A stretch of DNA of 64,000 nucleotides from the NCBI GenBank assembly GCA_963678775.2, contig CAXXGR010000007.1, positions 248,001-312,000 of the forward strand, given 5' to 3'. This DNA comes from JBFHIJ01 sp963678775. GTDB taxonomy: Bacteria > Bacteroidota > Ignavibacteria > Kapaibacteriales > UBA2268. Below the pieces are notes generated by a model, which was given only the letters and a program-made list of their open reading frames with translations, searched no databases and was not told where the DNA came from. Position numbers and translations under genes: made by a program. Shown here in pieces: positions 1 through 9,376 of the stretch (positions are counted from its first letter, which is position 1; every line of letters begins with the position of its first letter).

Positions 1-3000
1 CAAAAATTTATAAAACTCGATACTTTCCCTGAGAAACTGATATACAAAACCGGAGACTATGCTTATTATAATGAGGATGGTGAGATAAAGTTTGCCGGAA
101 GAAAAGATTATCAACTAAAAGTGCGTGGTTTTAGAATAGAAGAGCAGGAAATAGTAAAAGTCGCCTTAGAGTTGCCGGAAATAAAAGAGTGCGTTATATC
201 TAAAAGCAATAATGATAGCTTAATAGCCTATCTGATTGTAAATAAAAATGTTACAAGTGATTATGTGAAGCGTTATGTAAGTAGATTTCTGCCTGAGTAT
301 ATGATTCCTGATACATATATTTTTCTTGATAAATTTCCTTTGAATTCTAACGGTAAGATTGATAGAAAAGCTCTGCCTGAACCAAATTCTATAAAAATAG
401 ACAATGCTCAATTTAATGATACTGAAATGCTTATTGCAAAACTATGGAAAGAAATATTAGGGCACGAAGAGTTCGCTGTAACTTCAAAATTCTTTTCAGT
501 AGGCGGACATAGTTTGAAAGCTATGAGGTTAGTTGCTTTATTTAATAAGGCATATTCCAAAAATTTAGAAATAACTGAATTTATGAAAAACCCTACTATT
601 GGTTTCATGTCTTCGTATATCGGTGCTGATAATAAAGAAAATATTTCTATTAAACAACTTGAAAAGTCAGAGCATTACTTACCTTCTTCTAATCAGAGAC
701 GACTCTGGACAATTCAAAAACACACTGGTATTTCTTCTGATTACAATATGCCTTCAGCATTCAAAATTACCGGGAACCTTGATTTAGTTAAGTTAGAGCA
801 AGCTTTCAATACTTTGATTAGAAAATATGATATTCTAAGAAGCAGATTTATTGAAAAAGACGGCATTCCATTCCTTGAAGTTAGTCCTAAATTAGAATAT
901 AAAATCCTTGAAAATAAAGTACTTGATATGCAATCGAGTATAGAGAAAATTGAACGGCTTGCAATTAAAGAACTGCGTTTAGATAAGCTACCTCTATTTG
1001 ACGTAAAACTTTTTAGACTTTCCTCAGAAATCGGGATTTTATTTTTTAATATACATCATTCTATTTCTGATGGTTGGTCGCAGGATATTCTTTTTAGAGA
1101 GTGGATCGAAATCTATAATGGATCAGCAGTAAAACCAGTTGAATATCAATATCAGGATTTAATAGCCGACATGGCTTCTAAATCTGAAAGCATGAGGAAC
1201 AAAGAATATTGGTTACACAGACTCTCCGGTTTTGAAAAAGTTGATTCTAATCTTGTCAATTTCGAAGCAGCAAATTCACGGGATTCAGTTTTCAGAATGG
1301 ATTTATCCCAAATAGATAATATAGAAATAGAGGAATTCTGTAAAGAGAATGCCATTTCGCATTATTCCTATTTTCTTGGTCTCGTTTGTTTGTTGATGTC
1401 ACGATATTCAGATTCAAGTGATATCTGCATTGCAACAGTCTCCGCAGGCAGAGATAATTTAATATTGCAAGAAGCACCCGGTTACTTCACGAACACAATG
1501 ATATTTAGAAGTAAAATTCAAAAATCTGATAACGGAAAAGAATATTTCACAAAATTACAAAATAGACTATATAATGATTTAGAACATCAGACTTATCCTT
1601 ATGATAAAGTATTGAAAATACTTGCAAAGGAATCAAAACTGAATATAAATGAGTTGATTGATTCTATATTTATTTATCAGGAAAATGAGGATATTTCAAA
1701 TAGCTTTAATGGTACTACTATTGAGCAAGTAGAAATAAGCGTTCCACTGCAGCGTTTTGGCTTAGCAATTCATATCATAAGGAAAACAGATGATTTCTCT
1801 TGTGAAATAATCTACAAGGGCAACAAATATTCCGAAAGTATGGTCGCAAGGATGTGTTATCACTTACAGCAACTGAGTCGGGAACTATTAGACCGAAGTT
1901 CTGCCCCGTGTATTGATTTAGATATTTTAAGCTCTTTTGAAGAACAACTTTATCGGAATTTCAACGAACATACTGTAGATTTTAATCTGCCGGATAATTG
2001 CTACAACTTGATTGAAGAAAAGGCAAAACTTATCCCGAATTTTTCTGCTTTAAAATCAGGAGAACTAAACTTTACCTACCAGAACATAATTAAAGCCGCT
2101 GAGGATTTAGCACAAAGTTGGCAGAAAAAACATGATATTCAAAATGGTGATGTAATTGCTTACTATGATGAAAAATCATCTGAAATGCTATTAGTTCTAC
2201 TTGCAGCATGGAAGCTAAACTGCAGCTATTTACCATTGGATGCAACTTTGCCTCAAGAAAGAATAACATACATACTGGATGACAGTAATGCAAAGTATAT
2301 TTCCAGCAGCAGGCTTAATTTGGATAGGAATTTAGCATACGACTCAACAAATATTCAAATAACCAATATAGCCTATATTATATACACCTCTGGTACAACC
2401 GGTAGACCCAAGGGTGTAGCCGTAAACCATAAAAGCTTATCTAATACTATTATGAATCAAATTGAACAATTTGAAATAAGCAAGGGAGACTCTGTGCTTC
2501 AATTTGCTTCAATTTCATTCGATGCTTCAATTTCGGAAATATGCCAAGCTCTATTTTCAGGTGCTGAATTAGTAGTACCTGAAACAGATAAGATTAAAAA
2601 TCCGGATAAGCTCGCAGATTTAATAAATAAATATCAGATTACTGTAGCTACTATTCCACCGTCTATGCTTGGCTTTCTGAAAGGTATGAAAATTAATAGT
2701 CTGAAAACGATAATAAGTGCCGGTGAGCAAGCTGTTAAAACTGATATGGCATATTTCTCAAATTTTGTAAATGTTTATAATGCTTACGGTCCTACTGAAA
2801 CTGCAATCTGTTCAACGATATACAAAGTAAATGATACAGACATCCACTTACCGCAAGTGCCTATTGGCAAGCCTATTGCTAATACACAAGCATTAATCCT
2901 TGATTCTAATATGAATCTTGTACCTGTATCATGTATCGGTGATTTATACTTAAACGCACCTGAAACTCAACATTGTTATTTAAATAGTGAAAAACTCAAC

Positions 3001-4299
3001 CGACAGGCATTTTATAAGATTGGCTCAGAGCTGTTTTATAAATCAGGAGATAAAGTATTTTGTACTGAGACCGGAGATTTGGTATTTGTAGGTAGGAGTG
3101 ATGAGCAAGCAAAAGTTCGAGGCTATCGCATAGAGCCCGAAGAAATATCTAAAGCTATAATAGCTGTGAGTGGAGTAACTAATGCTTTTGTGCTAATTAA
3201 AGGAAAATACCTGCAAAAACAGATTATAGCTTATGTAGTTGGTGAGGCAAATGAAGCCAAAATTCGAGAGAAATTACTACAAAAACTACCTATGTATATG
3301 ATACCTTCGCTTTTTATATTTTTGGATAGATTACCTTTAAATAATAATGGTAAAATCGACAAACCAGCGCTTCAGCGAATAAGCCTTGATAATGATTCTT
3401 TGAATGAAAATATATCTAATCAACAGCAAAGAGTTCTATCTATTATATCAGATGTCATCGGCAATTATAAAATTGATATCGATGATAATTTCTTTCAAGT
3501 TGGTGGTAATTCTTTATTGGTAATAATATTAAGACAGAAGTTAGAAGCCGAGTTCTCAAAGGCAATTAGTATATCAGACATCTACCGCTTGCAGACTTGT
3601 CGAAATATTGTTGCGTATTTAGACGAAGATGTAAAACCTGAATCATTAGTTATGAAGTTTGAAAATGGAACTGATAACTTGATTTTTGCTTTCCCATCAA
3701 TCTATGGATATGCGTCAGAGTATGAATCATTATCAAAATACTTACGTGGGCACAAATTAGTTGCTTTCGATTTTTATTCTGAAATTACTCTAAACTTACA
3801 AAAGATAGTAAGTCAGATAAAAGAAAATGTGTCAGGGAAAAGATTTTCTCTTATGGGATATTCAGTAGGCGGAGCAATGGCTTATTTAGTCGCGGAACAG
3901 CTTTTTGCTGTCGGTTTAAACCCTGAACTAATAATATTGTTAGATTCTCATATGTTTAATAGAAACAATTACCTTGTTAGTAATGAAAATATTGATATAT
4001 TAGGTAAATATATCAAGAATTCTGGCGAATTAAACGGGAAAATGCAGCACAAAGTTCAGCAATATCTTGATTTATTATCGAAACATGATTATAATAAAAA
4101 GATATCTTCTAAAATAGTACAACTTAATTCTAATGATATTTATGAAAATGACAGAAGGTTTGCATGGCAGGATATAACGGCAGAGAAAGTTGAAGTCTAT
4201 CAAGGATTAGGTCTACACAGTCAAATGCTAAAAGAGCCTTATGCTTTTGAGAATGCAGTAATTATAAATGGGATTTTATCTAACAAATACAACAAATAA
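1..4299 (+). CDS. Nonribosomal peptide synthetase, terminal modules (5' end outside window)
   Basis: The frame is open from base 1, so the gene starts upstream of the window. Domains in order: the C-terminal end of an adenylation (A) domain (YKTGDY and VRGFRIE motifs near bases 46-140); a carrier domain with GGHSL (phosphopantetheine Ser at 511); a condensation domain with HHSISDG at 1054-1074; a full A domain with YTSGTTGRPKG at 2383, YNAYGPTE at 2776 and VRGYRIEPEE near 3115; a second carrier with GGNSL (Ser at 3511); and a C-terminal type I thioesterase with GYSVGG (Ser at 3862) and a likely catalytic His at 4216. Termination on a thioesterase means this is the last protein of the assembly line, which releases the peptide by hydrolysis or cyclisation. 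No epimerase or methyltransferase domain is visible. By alignment to GrsA the pocket residues of the complete A domain read D-A-S-T-I-A-A-I-C, which points to an aromatic residue (Tyr or Phe); this is inference. The exporter gene follows after one base. Confidence 0.96.
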   Translation, partial: QKFIKLDTFPEKLIYKTGDYAYYNEDGEIKFAGRKDYQLKVRGFRIEEQEIVKVALELPEIKECVISKSNNDSLIAYLIVNKNVTSDYVKRYVSRFLPEYMIPDTYIFLDKFPLNSNGKIDRKALPEPNSIKIDNAQFNDTEMLIAKLWKEILGHEEFAVTSKFFSVGGHSLKAMRLVALFNKAYSKNLEITEFMKNPTIGFMSSYIGADNKENISIKQLEKSEHYLPSSNQRRLWTIQKHTGISSDYNMPSAFKITGNLDLVKLEQAFNTLIRKYDILRSRFIEKDGIPFLEVSPKLEYKILENKVLDMQSSIEKIERLAIKELRLDKLPLFDVKLFRLSSEIGILFFNIHHSISDGWSQDILFREWIEIYNGSAVKPVEYQYQDLIADMASKSESMRNKEYWLHRLSGFEKVDSNLVNFEAANSRDSVFRMDLSQIDNIEIEEFCKENAISHYSYFLGLVCLLMSRYSDSSDICIATVSAGRDNLILQEAPGYFTNTMIFRSKIQKSDNGKEYFTKLQNRLYNDLEHQTYPYDKVLKILAKESKLNINELIDSIFIYQENEDISNSFNGTTIEQVEISVPLQRFGLAIHIIRKTDDFSCEIIYKGNKYSESMVARMCYHLQQLSRELLDRSSAPCIDLDILSSFEEQLYRNFNEHTVDFNLPDNCYNLIEEKAKLIPNFSALKSGELNFTYQNIIKAAEDLAQSWQKKHDIQNGDVIAYYDEKSSEMLLVLLAAWKLNCSYLPLDATLPQERITYILDDSNAKYISSSRLNLDRNLAYDSTNIQITNIAYIIYTSGTTGRPKGVAVNHKSLSNTIMNQIEQFEISKGDSVLQFASISFDASISEICQALFSGAELVVPETDKIKNPDKLADLINKYQITVATIPPSMLGFLKGMKINSLKTIISAGEQAVKTDMAYFSNFVNVYNAYGPTETAICSTIYKVNDTDIHLPQVPIGKPIANTQALILDSNMNLVPVSCIGDLYLNAPETQHCYLNSEKLNRQAFYKIGSELFYKSGDKVFCTETGDLVFVGRSDEQAKVRGYRIEPEEISKAIIAVSGVTNAFVLIKGKYLQKQIIAYVVGEANEAKIREKLLQKLPMYMIPSLFIFLDRLPLNNNGKIDKPALQRISLDNDSLNENISNQQQRVLSIISDVIGNYKIDIDDNFFQVGGNSLLVIILRQKLEAEFSKAISISDIYRLQTCRNIVAYLDEDVKPESLVMKFENGTDNLIFAFPSIYGYASEYESLSKYLRGHKLVAFDFYSEITLNLQKIVSQIKENVSGKRFSLMGYSVGGAMAYLVAEQLFAVGLNPELIILLDSHMFNRNNYLVSNENIDILGKYIKNSGELNGKMQHKVQQYLDLLSKHDYNKKISSKIVQLNSNDIYENDRRFAWQDITAEKVEVYQGLGLHSQMLKEPYAFENAVIINGILSNKYNK

Positions 4300-4300
4300 T

Positions 4301-5959
4301 ATGCAAAAAGAAAACAAATATACTTTACTTGATTTTGTAAAAAGAGAATCTAAGAAATCACATAAAAATATCATCGGAGTTGCTGCTATATCAGGTATTG
4401 CAAATGCCTTAGTGCTAGGAATTATTAATAGTGCCAGTAAGGTAGCTCAGCACGAAGAAGTTAGTTTTCAATATTTAGTATTGTTTGTGCTATGTCTCAC
4501 CCTTTTTATAATTACTGAGAGATATATTCTCAAGAACGGATCTATAATTATGGAGAATATAGTAGATAGCATAAGAAAAAGATTAGCTGACAAAATACGT
4601 AAGGCAGATTTGCAGAGTTTGGAGCAAATAGGTGCTGCTCAGATTTATAATCGACTCACTAATGAAACTACTGCGATTTCTCAATCTGCCGGGCTAATAG
4701 TCGCAACGATGCAGTCGGTTGTTATGCTTGTTTTCGTAGTATTATATATGGCATATTTATCAGTCACAGCATTTATTTTAATAGTTGTACTTCTTATAGC
4801 CGGTATTGGTGTTTATTTACGAAATGAAAAGATACTAAAGAAAGAACTCCGGCAAACTAATCAAACAGAGATACATTTTTTTGATACGTTAACATCTATC
4901 TTAGCCGGCATAAAAGAAATAAAATTTAACTCAAACAGAAGTGATGAAATATATGCATCTGCTGATAATATTTCTACGAGATTAAGAAATTTGAAGATTA
5001 GTTCAAGTATTAAATATGCTCAGAATTACATATTTTCACAGTCATTTTTCTTTGTTTCCATAGCGGTGATTGTTTTTATTTTGCCTCGATTGGAACTCTC
5101 AGATGCTGATGTTATTACCCAGTCGACAGCTGCGATTTTATTTATGATAGGGCCTGTGTCGAACATAGCAGCCGTAATACCGGTACTTAATCAAGTTAGT
5201 CAGTCAATAAATCATATTTATGAATTGGAAGAGCAAATCGATCAAATACAGGATATAGTTGATGCAGACAGTGATAATACTCTATTTTATAATTTTGAAA
5301 AAATATCTATTGAAAATCTTGAATTCGCTTTCAATAATGGAAATGGTAGCTCTAAATTTTCTATTGGCCCAATCAATTTAGATATTAATCGGGGGGAGAA
5401 AATATTTATTGTTGGTGGTAACGGAAGTGGTAAGACTACTTTACTAAAAAACATGACTAAACTATACCAGCCTGATTCAGGGAAAATTGCAATAGATGGC
5501 AAAGACTTACAAGATGATGATATTTGCAGTTACCGAGAATTATTTTCCGGTATTTTTGCTGAATTTCATCTTTTTAAGAAGCTATTTGGTTTAGGAAATA
5601 TTGATAAAGAAAAAGTAAATGAGCTTTTGAAACTATTGGAAATTGACAAAAAAACAGGATATGAGGACAATGCTTTCACTAATCTGGAGTTATCTACAGG
5701 TCAAAGGAAGCGTCTGGCATTAGTTGTTACTATGCTAGAAGATAAACCAATTTGCATATTTGACGAGTGGGCTGCCGATCAGGATCCTATTTTCAGACAG
5801 TTTTTCTATGAAACTTTGCTTGATAAGCTGATTAGCCAAGGTAAAACAGTAATAGCTGTCAGCCATGACGACAGATATTTTGCTTATGCTGACAAGGTAA
5901 TAAAAATGGAATACGGAAAAATTATTGAAGTTCTTGATAATACTAAATTGAAGAGTTAG
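4301..5959 (+). CDS. Cyclic-peptide-type ABC exporter (fused permease and ATPase)
   Basis: About 552 residues. The N-terminal half is a hydrophobic exporter domain with roughly six membrane segments. The C-terminal half is an ATP-binding domain with Walker A GGNGSGKTTLLK, signature LSTGQRKRLAL, Walker B IFDEWAADQDP and H-loop AVSHDD. The FDEWAADQDP form is characteristic of the PvdE/SyrD-like cyclic-peptide and siderophore exporters, and such genes normally sit beside the synthetase they serve. The ATG at 4301 lies one base after the synthetase stop. An in-frame ATG at 4268 inside the synthetase would add 11 residues. Neither has a clear Shine-Dalgarno sequence, and I prefer 4301 for the spacing. 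Inferred role: moving the peptide across the inner membrane. Confidence 0.93.
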   Translation: MQKENKYTLLDFVKRESKKSHKNIIGVAAISGIANALVLGIINSASKVAQHEEVSFQYLVLFVLCLTLFIITERYILKNGSIIMENIVDSIRKRLADKIRKADLQSLEQIGAAQIYNRLTNETTAISQSAGLIVATMQSVVMLVFVVLYMAYLSVTAFILIVVLLIAGIGVYLRNEKILKKELRQTNQTEIHFFDTLTSILAGIKEIKFNSNRSDEIYASADNISTRLRNLKISSSIKYAQNYIFSQSFFFVSIAVIVFILPRLELSDADVITQSTAAILFMIGPVSNIAAVIPVLNQVSQSINHIYELEEQIDQIQDIVDADSDNTLFYNFEKISIENLEFAFNNGNGSSKFSIGPINLDINRGEKIFIVGGNGSGKTTLLKNMTKLYQPDSGKIAIDGKDLQDDDICSYRELFSGIFAEFHLFKKLFGLGNIDKEKVNELLKLLEIDKKTGYEDNAFTNLELSTGQRKRLALVVTMLEDKPICIFDEWAADQDPIFRQFFYETLLDKLISQGKTVIAVSHDDRYFAYADKVIKMEYGKIIEVLDNTKLKS

Positions 5960-5961
5960 AG

Positions 5962-6843
5962 ATGAAGGATAAGAAAACATTTTCATACAAAATGACCTAT
6001 AACTATAGGAAGCTGAAGTATAACATTCACCGACTGTGGTTTCTTCACAAGTTTAAGCTTTCTATTATTTTGATTGTCTTTGCATTGTTAGTTACATATT
6101 TTTATCAAAATATATTTGTGTCTATTGGATCAGGTGAACAGGGGGTTCTATGGTATAGGATTTCCGGTACCAATATGGAACAAATCTATGATGAGGGCTT
6201 GCATTTTGTTTTCCCATGGGATAAGATGTATATCTATAATGTAAGGGTGCAGGCAGTTAATGACACGATGTCTATTTTGACTTCACAAGGACTAAATGTA
6301 AAATTTAATATCACTTACAGATTCTATCCTGACAAGCTAGAGTTGCCTAAGCTTCATAAAATATTAGGGCCTAAATATAATGAGAGCTACGTCCAACCTG
6401 AAATAAAAGCTGCGGCTATGTCTATACTTGGAAACTATACTCCCGAAAAGCTCTATACTATGTCTACTCAGGTTATTCAGGCAACTATCAAACAGTACGT
6501 ATTAAAAGAACTGTATGATCAGGATATTGTACTTGAAGACTTCTTAATAAATAAAATAGAATTACCTATCAAAATTTCTAATGCCATAGAAGATAAATTA
6601 TCTAAAGAGCAACTCCTCTTAGAATTTGACTACAGGATCGGAATTGCAGAAAAGGAAAGAATCAGAAAGGAAATAGAAGCTGAAGGCATTAACAAATTTG
6701 AAAGTATTTCAGGAGTCTCTATGCTTAAATGGAGAGGTTTAGATGTAACTGAAAAGCTGACTACTTCGCCTAATTCTAAAGTTATCATTGTAGGTACAAG
6801 CGATAAAGATTTACCAGTAATCCTCAATTCGGAGTCTAAGTAG
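5962..6843 (+). CDS. Membrane-anchored SPFH/band 7 (prohibitin-like) protein
   Basis: 293 residues. A basic N-terminus is followed by one membrane helix (about residues 30-50). A band-7 domain then begins at the typical point after the anchor (SGEQGVLWYRI, then GLHFVFPW) and ends in an amphipathic coiled-coil stretch rich in Glu/Lys. SPFH proteins oligomerise into membrane microdomain scaffolds and often regulate membrane proteases or transporters. The gene starts two bases after the exporter stop, so it is very likely co-transcribed and may scaffold the exporter; that role is inference. SPFH proteins are not a standard part of nonribosomal peptide clusters. Confidence 0.87.
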   Translation: MKDKKTFSYKMTYNYRKLKYNIHRLWFLHKFKLSIILIVFALLVTYFYQNIFVSIGSGEQGVLWYRISGTNMEQIYDEGLHFVFPWDKMYIYNVRVQAVNDTMSILTSQGLNVKFNITYRFYPDKLELPKLHKILGPKYNESYVQPEIKAAAMSILGNYTPEKLYTMSTQVIQATIKQYVLKELYDQDIVLEDFLINKIELPIKISNAIEDKLSKEQLLLEFDYRIGIAEKERIRKEIEAEGINKFESISGVSMLKWRGLDVTEKLTTSPNSKVIIVGTSDKDLPVILNSESK

Positions 6844-6844
6844 A

Positions 6845-7810
6845 GTGTTGAAATATTTGAATATAATTTTTATAATGTCATTATTGCAGCTGTTTCTGAT
6901 TTCATCTGTAAAATCTGAGCAGATAATATTGCACATAGATCAAGAGTTAGGTGCAAACTATGCTGGATTTATTGTTGCAGATTCGTTAGGATACTATGCT
7001 GAATATGGGATAGAAATTGAATTTTGCGACTATGAAGAAGGTAATGAATGTTTGAGAGATTCAGTTATAACTCTGTCAGTGATGAATCTTCAGAAAGCTA
7101 TAGAATATACTGATAAAGGTGCAGGCATTGTAAATATTTGTCAGATTAATCAAACTTCGTCTTTAGCATTTATTTCTCTTAAACATAAAAATATTGATAG
7201 TCTGCATAATCTTTCTAACCGAAGTATTGCAGTTATAAGAGGTATGTATAATAATACTTCCACTTTGAATAAACTACTTCAAATAGAGGCAAATATACTT
7301 GAAACTCATGCCACAAAAGAACTAATGATTTATGATGGAGTGGATGCTATCTTAGGTAGTATGGAAAGAGAATATGTAGATTTATACTTTGCCGGTTTTG
7401 ATCCCGAAGAATTAAATGTTATAAGATTAAATGAGTTGGGTCTGGATATAGTAGAGGAAGGTATTTATGTTTCTGATAGTTTGCTTAAAACAAAATCTGA
7501 ATTGCTCAGAAAGTTTGTGAAAGCCTCCGTTCAAGGTTGGATTTATACTAAAAATAATATAAACCAAACGGCAGAAATGATTGCAGAGTATCTAAAAAAG
7601 CATAGGATGAGAGCTAATTATGAAATTTTGGATGAAGAGCTTAAGCATATTTTATCTAATATTTTTCCAACGAACAAGAAGCATAAAGCATTTAGCTTAG
7701 ATAAGAAAGATTTTGACAAAGTTGTTGAAATACTGCTGAAGTCCAAGATTATCAGTCAAAATATAAATTTCAATAAATTTTATAAACCACAAATATTAGA
7801 AGATGAGTAA
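6845..7810 (+). CDS. NMT1/THI5-like substrate-binding protein, exported
   Basis: 321 residues with a signal peptide (n-region MLKYLN, hydrophobic core to about residue 22). The body resembles periplasmic binding proteins of the NMT1/SsuA type: an N-terminal lobe containing GYYAEYGIEIEF, a middle lobe with LSNRSIAVIRG, and a C-terminal helical section with LRKFVKASVQGW. In transporters these proteins bind sulfonates, pyrimidines or similar small ligands, but no cognate permease or ATPase is adjacent. The start is a GTG at 6845, one base after the SPFH stop; an in-frame ATG at 6875 would shorten the signal peptide. It overlaps the next gene by 8 bases. It may act as a ligand sensor rather than a transport component. 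Confidence 0.8.
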   Translation: MLKYLNIIFIMSLLQLFLISSVKSEQIILHIDQELGANYAGFIVADSLGYYAEYGIEIEFCDYEEGNECLRDSVITLSVMNLQKAIEYTDKGAGIVNICQINQTSSLAFISLKHKNIDSLHNLSNRSIAVIRGMYNNTSTLNKLLQIEANILETHATKELMIYDGVDAILGSMEREYVDLYFAGFDPEELNVIRLNELGLDIVEEGIYVSDSLLKTKSELLRKFVKASVQGWIYTKNNINQTAEMIAEYLKKHRMRANYEILDEELKHILSNIFPTNKKHKAFSLDKKDFDKVVEILLKSKIISQNINFNKFYKPQILEDE

Positions 7811-8720
7811 AATAAATAAAAATAAAATCATCTTTAGTCTCGTTACTGTATTTATAATTCTTGTAAGTTTTCTTTTTGAATTATTTTATTTTGCCGACTA
7901 TAGAGAAGAACAAAGAGCTTACGATTATATAGAAAAGTTAACTAAAAATACAAATCATAAGCTTAAGAAAATGGTAAGTGCCATGACTTCTATAGGTGAG
8001 GATTTTAAGTTTATCCTTGAGACCGGTAATTTAGATACAATTGCGATCCAGGAACTACTTATTTCTTTAGTCAAATATAATAAAGATGTGCATGGTAGCA
8101 TTATTGCATACGATAGATTTGAATTTGACAAACAGATAGAGTTCTTTGCTCCTTATTATCATAAAGATAGACTAGGCAATATTGAACATTTTGATTTGCA
8201 TGAAAATGGTGAAGAATATATTTTTAAACACTATTTCCATATTCCAAAAATACTTAAACAAGCTGTTTGGTTGGAACCTGAGATGGATTATGCCAATACA
8301 GGTTCTATATTGTCCCGATTTTGTGTGCCTTTTTCCAGAAAAGATGAGTATGATGTCAACAGACTTCGTGGTGTACTGGTAATAGAATTAGATTTGGATT
8401 GGCTTCATAAAAAAATATTAGAAGATATTCCAAGTAAAAACTCTAAAATAGTCTTGCTATCACAGATGGGCAATTTTATTTCTCATCCAAACGGAGAATT
8501 TATTATTCACGAAAGTATATTTACCTTAGCCAAAAAATATAAAATGCCTAAGCTTAGGGAATTGGGTAAAAGGATTATCCATGGCGAGACAGATATTTTA
8601 AAAGGTTTTATTGATGAAAGTGGTAAAGAATACTACTTGAGTTTTACTCCCGTTCCTGACAGTAACTGGTATTTACTGGTTGCTATTCCTATTGATGAAA
8701 TGGAAATTTTAACAAATTAG
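7803..8720 (+). CDS. Membrane-anchored Cache-type sensor domain protein without output domain
   Basis: 305 residues. One N-terminal membrane helix (about residues 9-29) is followed by a long extracytoplasmic region with the pattern of a double Cache (PDC) sensor: GSIIAYD in the membrane-distal part, then LLSQMGNFISHPNG and YYLSFTPVPDSNWYLLVAIP near the end. In typical receptors this last strand is followed by a second membrane helix and HAMP, kinase, cyclase or SpoIIE domains. Here the protein stops at residue 305, and the downstream gene is unrelated. It overlaps the binding-protein gene by 8 bases, so the two are probably translationally coupled. It is either a stand-alone ligand sensor working with a partner or a truncated receptor. 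Confidence 0.78.
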   Translation: MSKINKNKIIFSLVTVFIILVSFLFELFYFADYREEQRAYDYIEKLTKNTNHKLKKMVSAMTSIGEDFKFILETGNLDTIAIQELLISLVKYNKDVHGSIIAYDRFEFDKQIEFFAPYYHKDRLGNIEHFDLHENGEEYIFKHYFHIPKILKQAVWLEPEMDYANTGSILSRFCVPFSRKDEYDVNRLRGVLVIELDLDWLHKKILEDIPSKNSKIVLLSQMGNFISHPNGEFIIHESIFTLAKKYKMPKLRELGKRIIHGETDILKGFIDESGKEYYLSFTPVPDSNWYLLVAIPIDEMEILTN

Positions 8721-8745
8721 TATTTATTGTAAATTAAGGATGACT

Positions 8746-9267
8746 ATGGAACAGAAAACTGAACAAAAAGAACAGACTCAAGAAGCTCAAGATACTAAGC
8801 AGTTCAGTGAAAAACTGCCAGGTGCTACTTCTATTCTGAATAAGTATATTTGGTGGTCGATGGGAGCAGGACTCTTGCCTGTGCCAATGCTAGATATGGC
8901 TGTACTAACTGCGGCACAGTTAAAAATGTTGCACGATATCTCTAAGCATTACGAGATAGAGTTTAGTGAAAATATTGGAAAATCTATTGTGGCAACGCTT
9001 GTTGGTACTGTTACAGTAGATTATGCGGCAAAAAGTACAATGAACTCATGGCTAAAAACCATTCCTGTAATTGGGATTATTGGACATCTTTCCGTTCCTG
9101 TTTATTCAGGTGCGATGAGCTATGCCATTGGTAAAATCTTTATTCAGCATTTTGAATCAGGTGGAACTTTTCTGGATTTTGATCCTGACAAAGTAAAAGA
9201 ATACTTTGCTAAATTATTTAGGCAAGGTAAAAATATCGCATCAAATTTGGCTGAAAGCAAAGAATAG
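8746..9267 (+). CDS. DUF697-family membrane protein
   Basis: About 173 residues. A hydrophilic Gln/Glu/Lys-rich N-terminus precedes a DUF697-like region (GAGLLPVPMLDMAVLTAAQL, then VATLVGTVTVDYAAKS and IPVIGIIGHLSVP) with two or three hydrophobic helices. The C-terminus is amphipathic. The family is often linked to GTPases or membrane-stress proteins, and its molecular function is not established. I take the ATG at 8746 because AGGA at 8737-8740 sits five bases upstream of it; the ATG at 8740 would overlap that motif. It is the last gene of the synthetase-exporter run, followed by a hairpin. Confidence 0.8.
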   Translation: MEQKTEQKEQTQEAQDTKQFSEKLPGATSILNKYIWWSMGAGLLPVPMLDMAVLTAAQLKMLHDISKHYEIEFSENIGKSIVATLVGTVTVDYAAKSTMNSWLKTIPVIGIIGHLSVPVYSGAMSYAIGKIFIQHFESGGTFLDFDPDKVKEYFAKLFRQGKNIASNLAESKE

Positions 9268-9280
9268 TGTAAAAAAATAT

Positions 9281-9318
9281 AGTCCGGCCGTTTGAAAGGA
9301 TAATTCAGCGGTTGGACT
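9281..9318 (+). terminator. Candidate terminator hairpin after the peptide-synthetase operon
   Basis: Arms AGTCCGGCCG (9281-9290) and CGGTTGGACT (9309-9318) pair over ten positions, two of them G-U, followed by a short T-rich stretch (TATTTTAG). The 18-base loop and weak U tract make this moderate. Confidence 0.5.
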
Positions 9319-9342
9319 GATATTTTAGTTGCATTCTTAAAT

Positions 9343-9350
9343 TATCTTTG
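9343..9350 (+). promoter_or_regulatory. Bacteroidota-type -7 box upstream of small membrane protein
   Basis: TATCTTTG matches TAnnTTTG and lies 26 bases before the ATG at 9377. No clear -33 TTG box was found at the right distance. Confidence 0.4.
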
Positions 9351-9376
9351 ATATTAAAATTTAGCAGGAGTAATTA

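Noticed and set aside
6845..7810. Calling the NMT1-like protein part of an ABC importer
   Set aside because: No importer permease or ATPase is adjacent; the only nearby ABC protein is a fused exporter.
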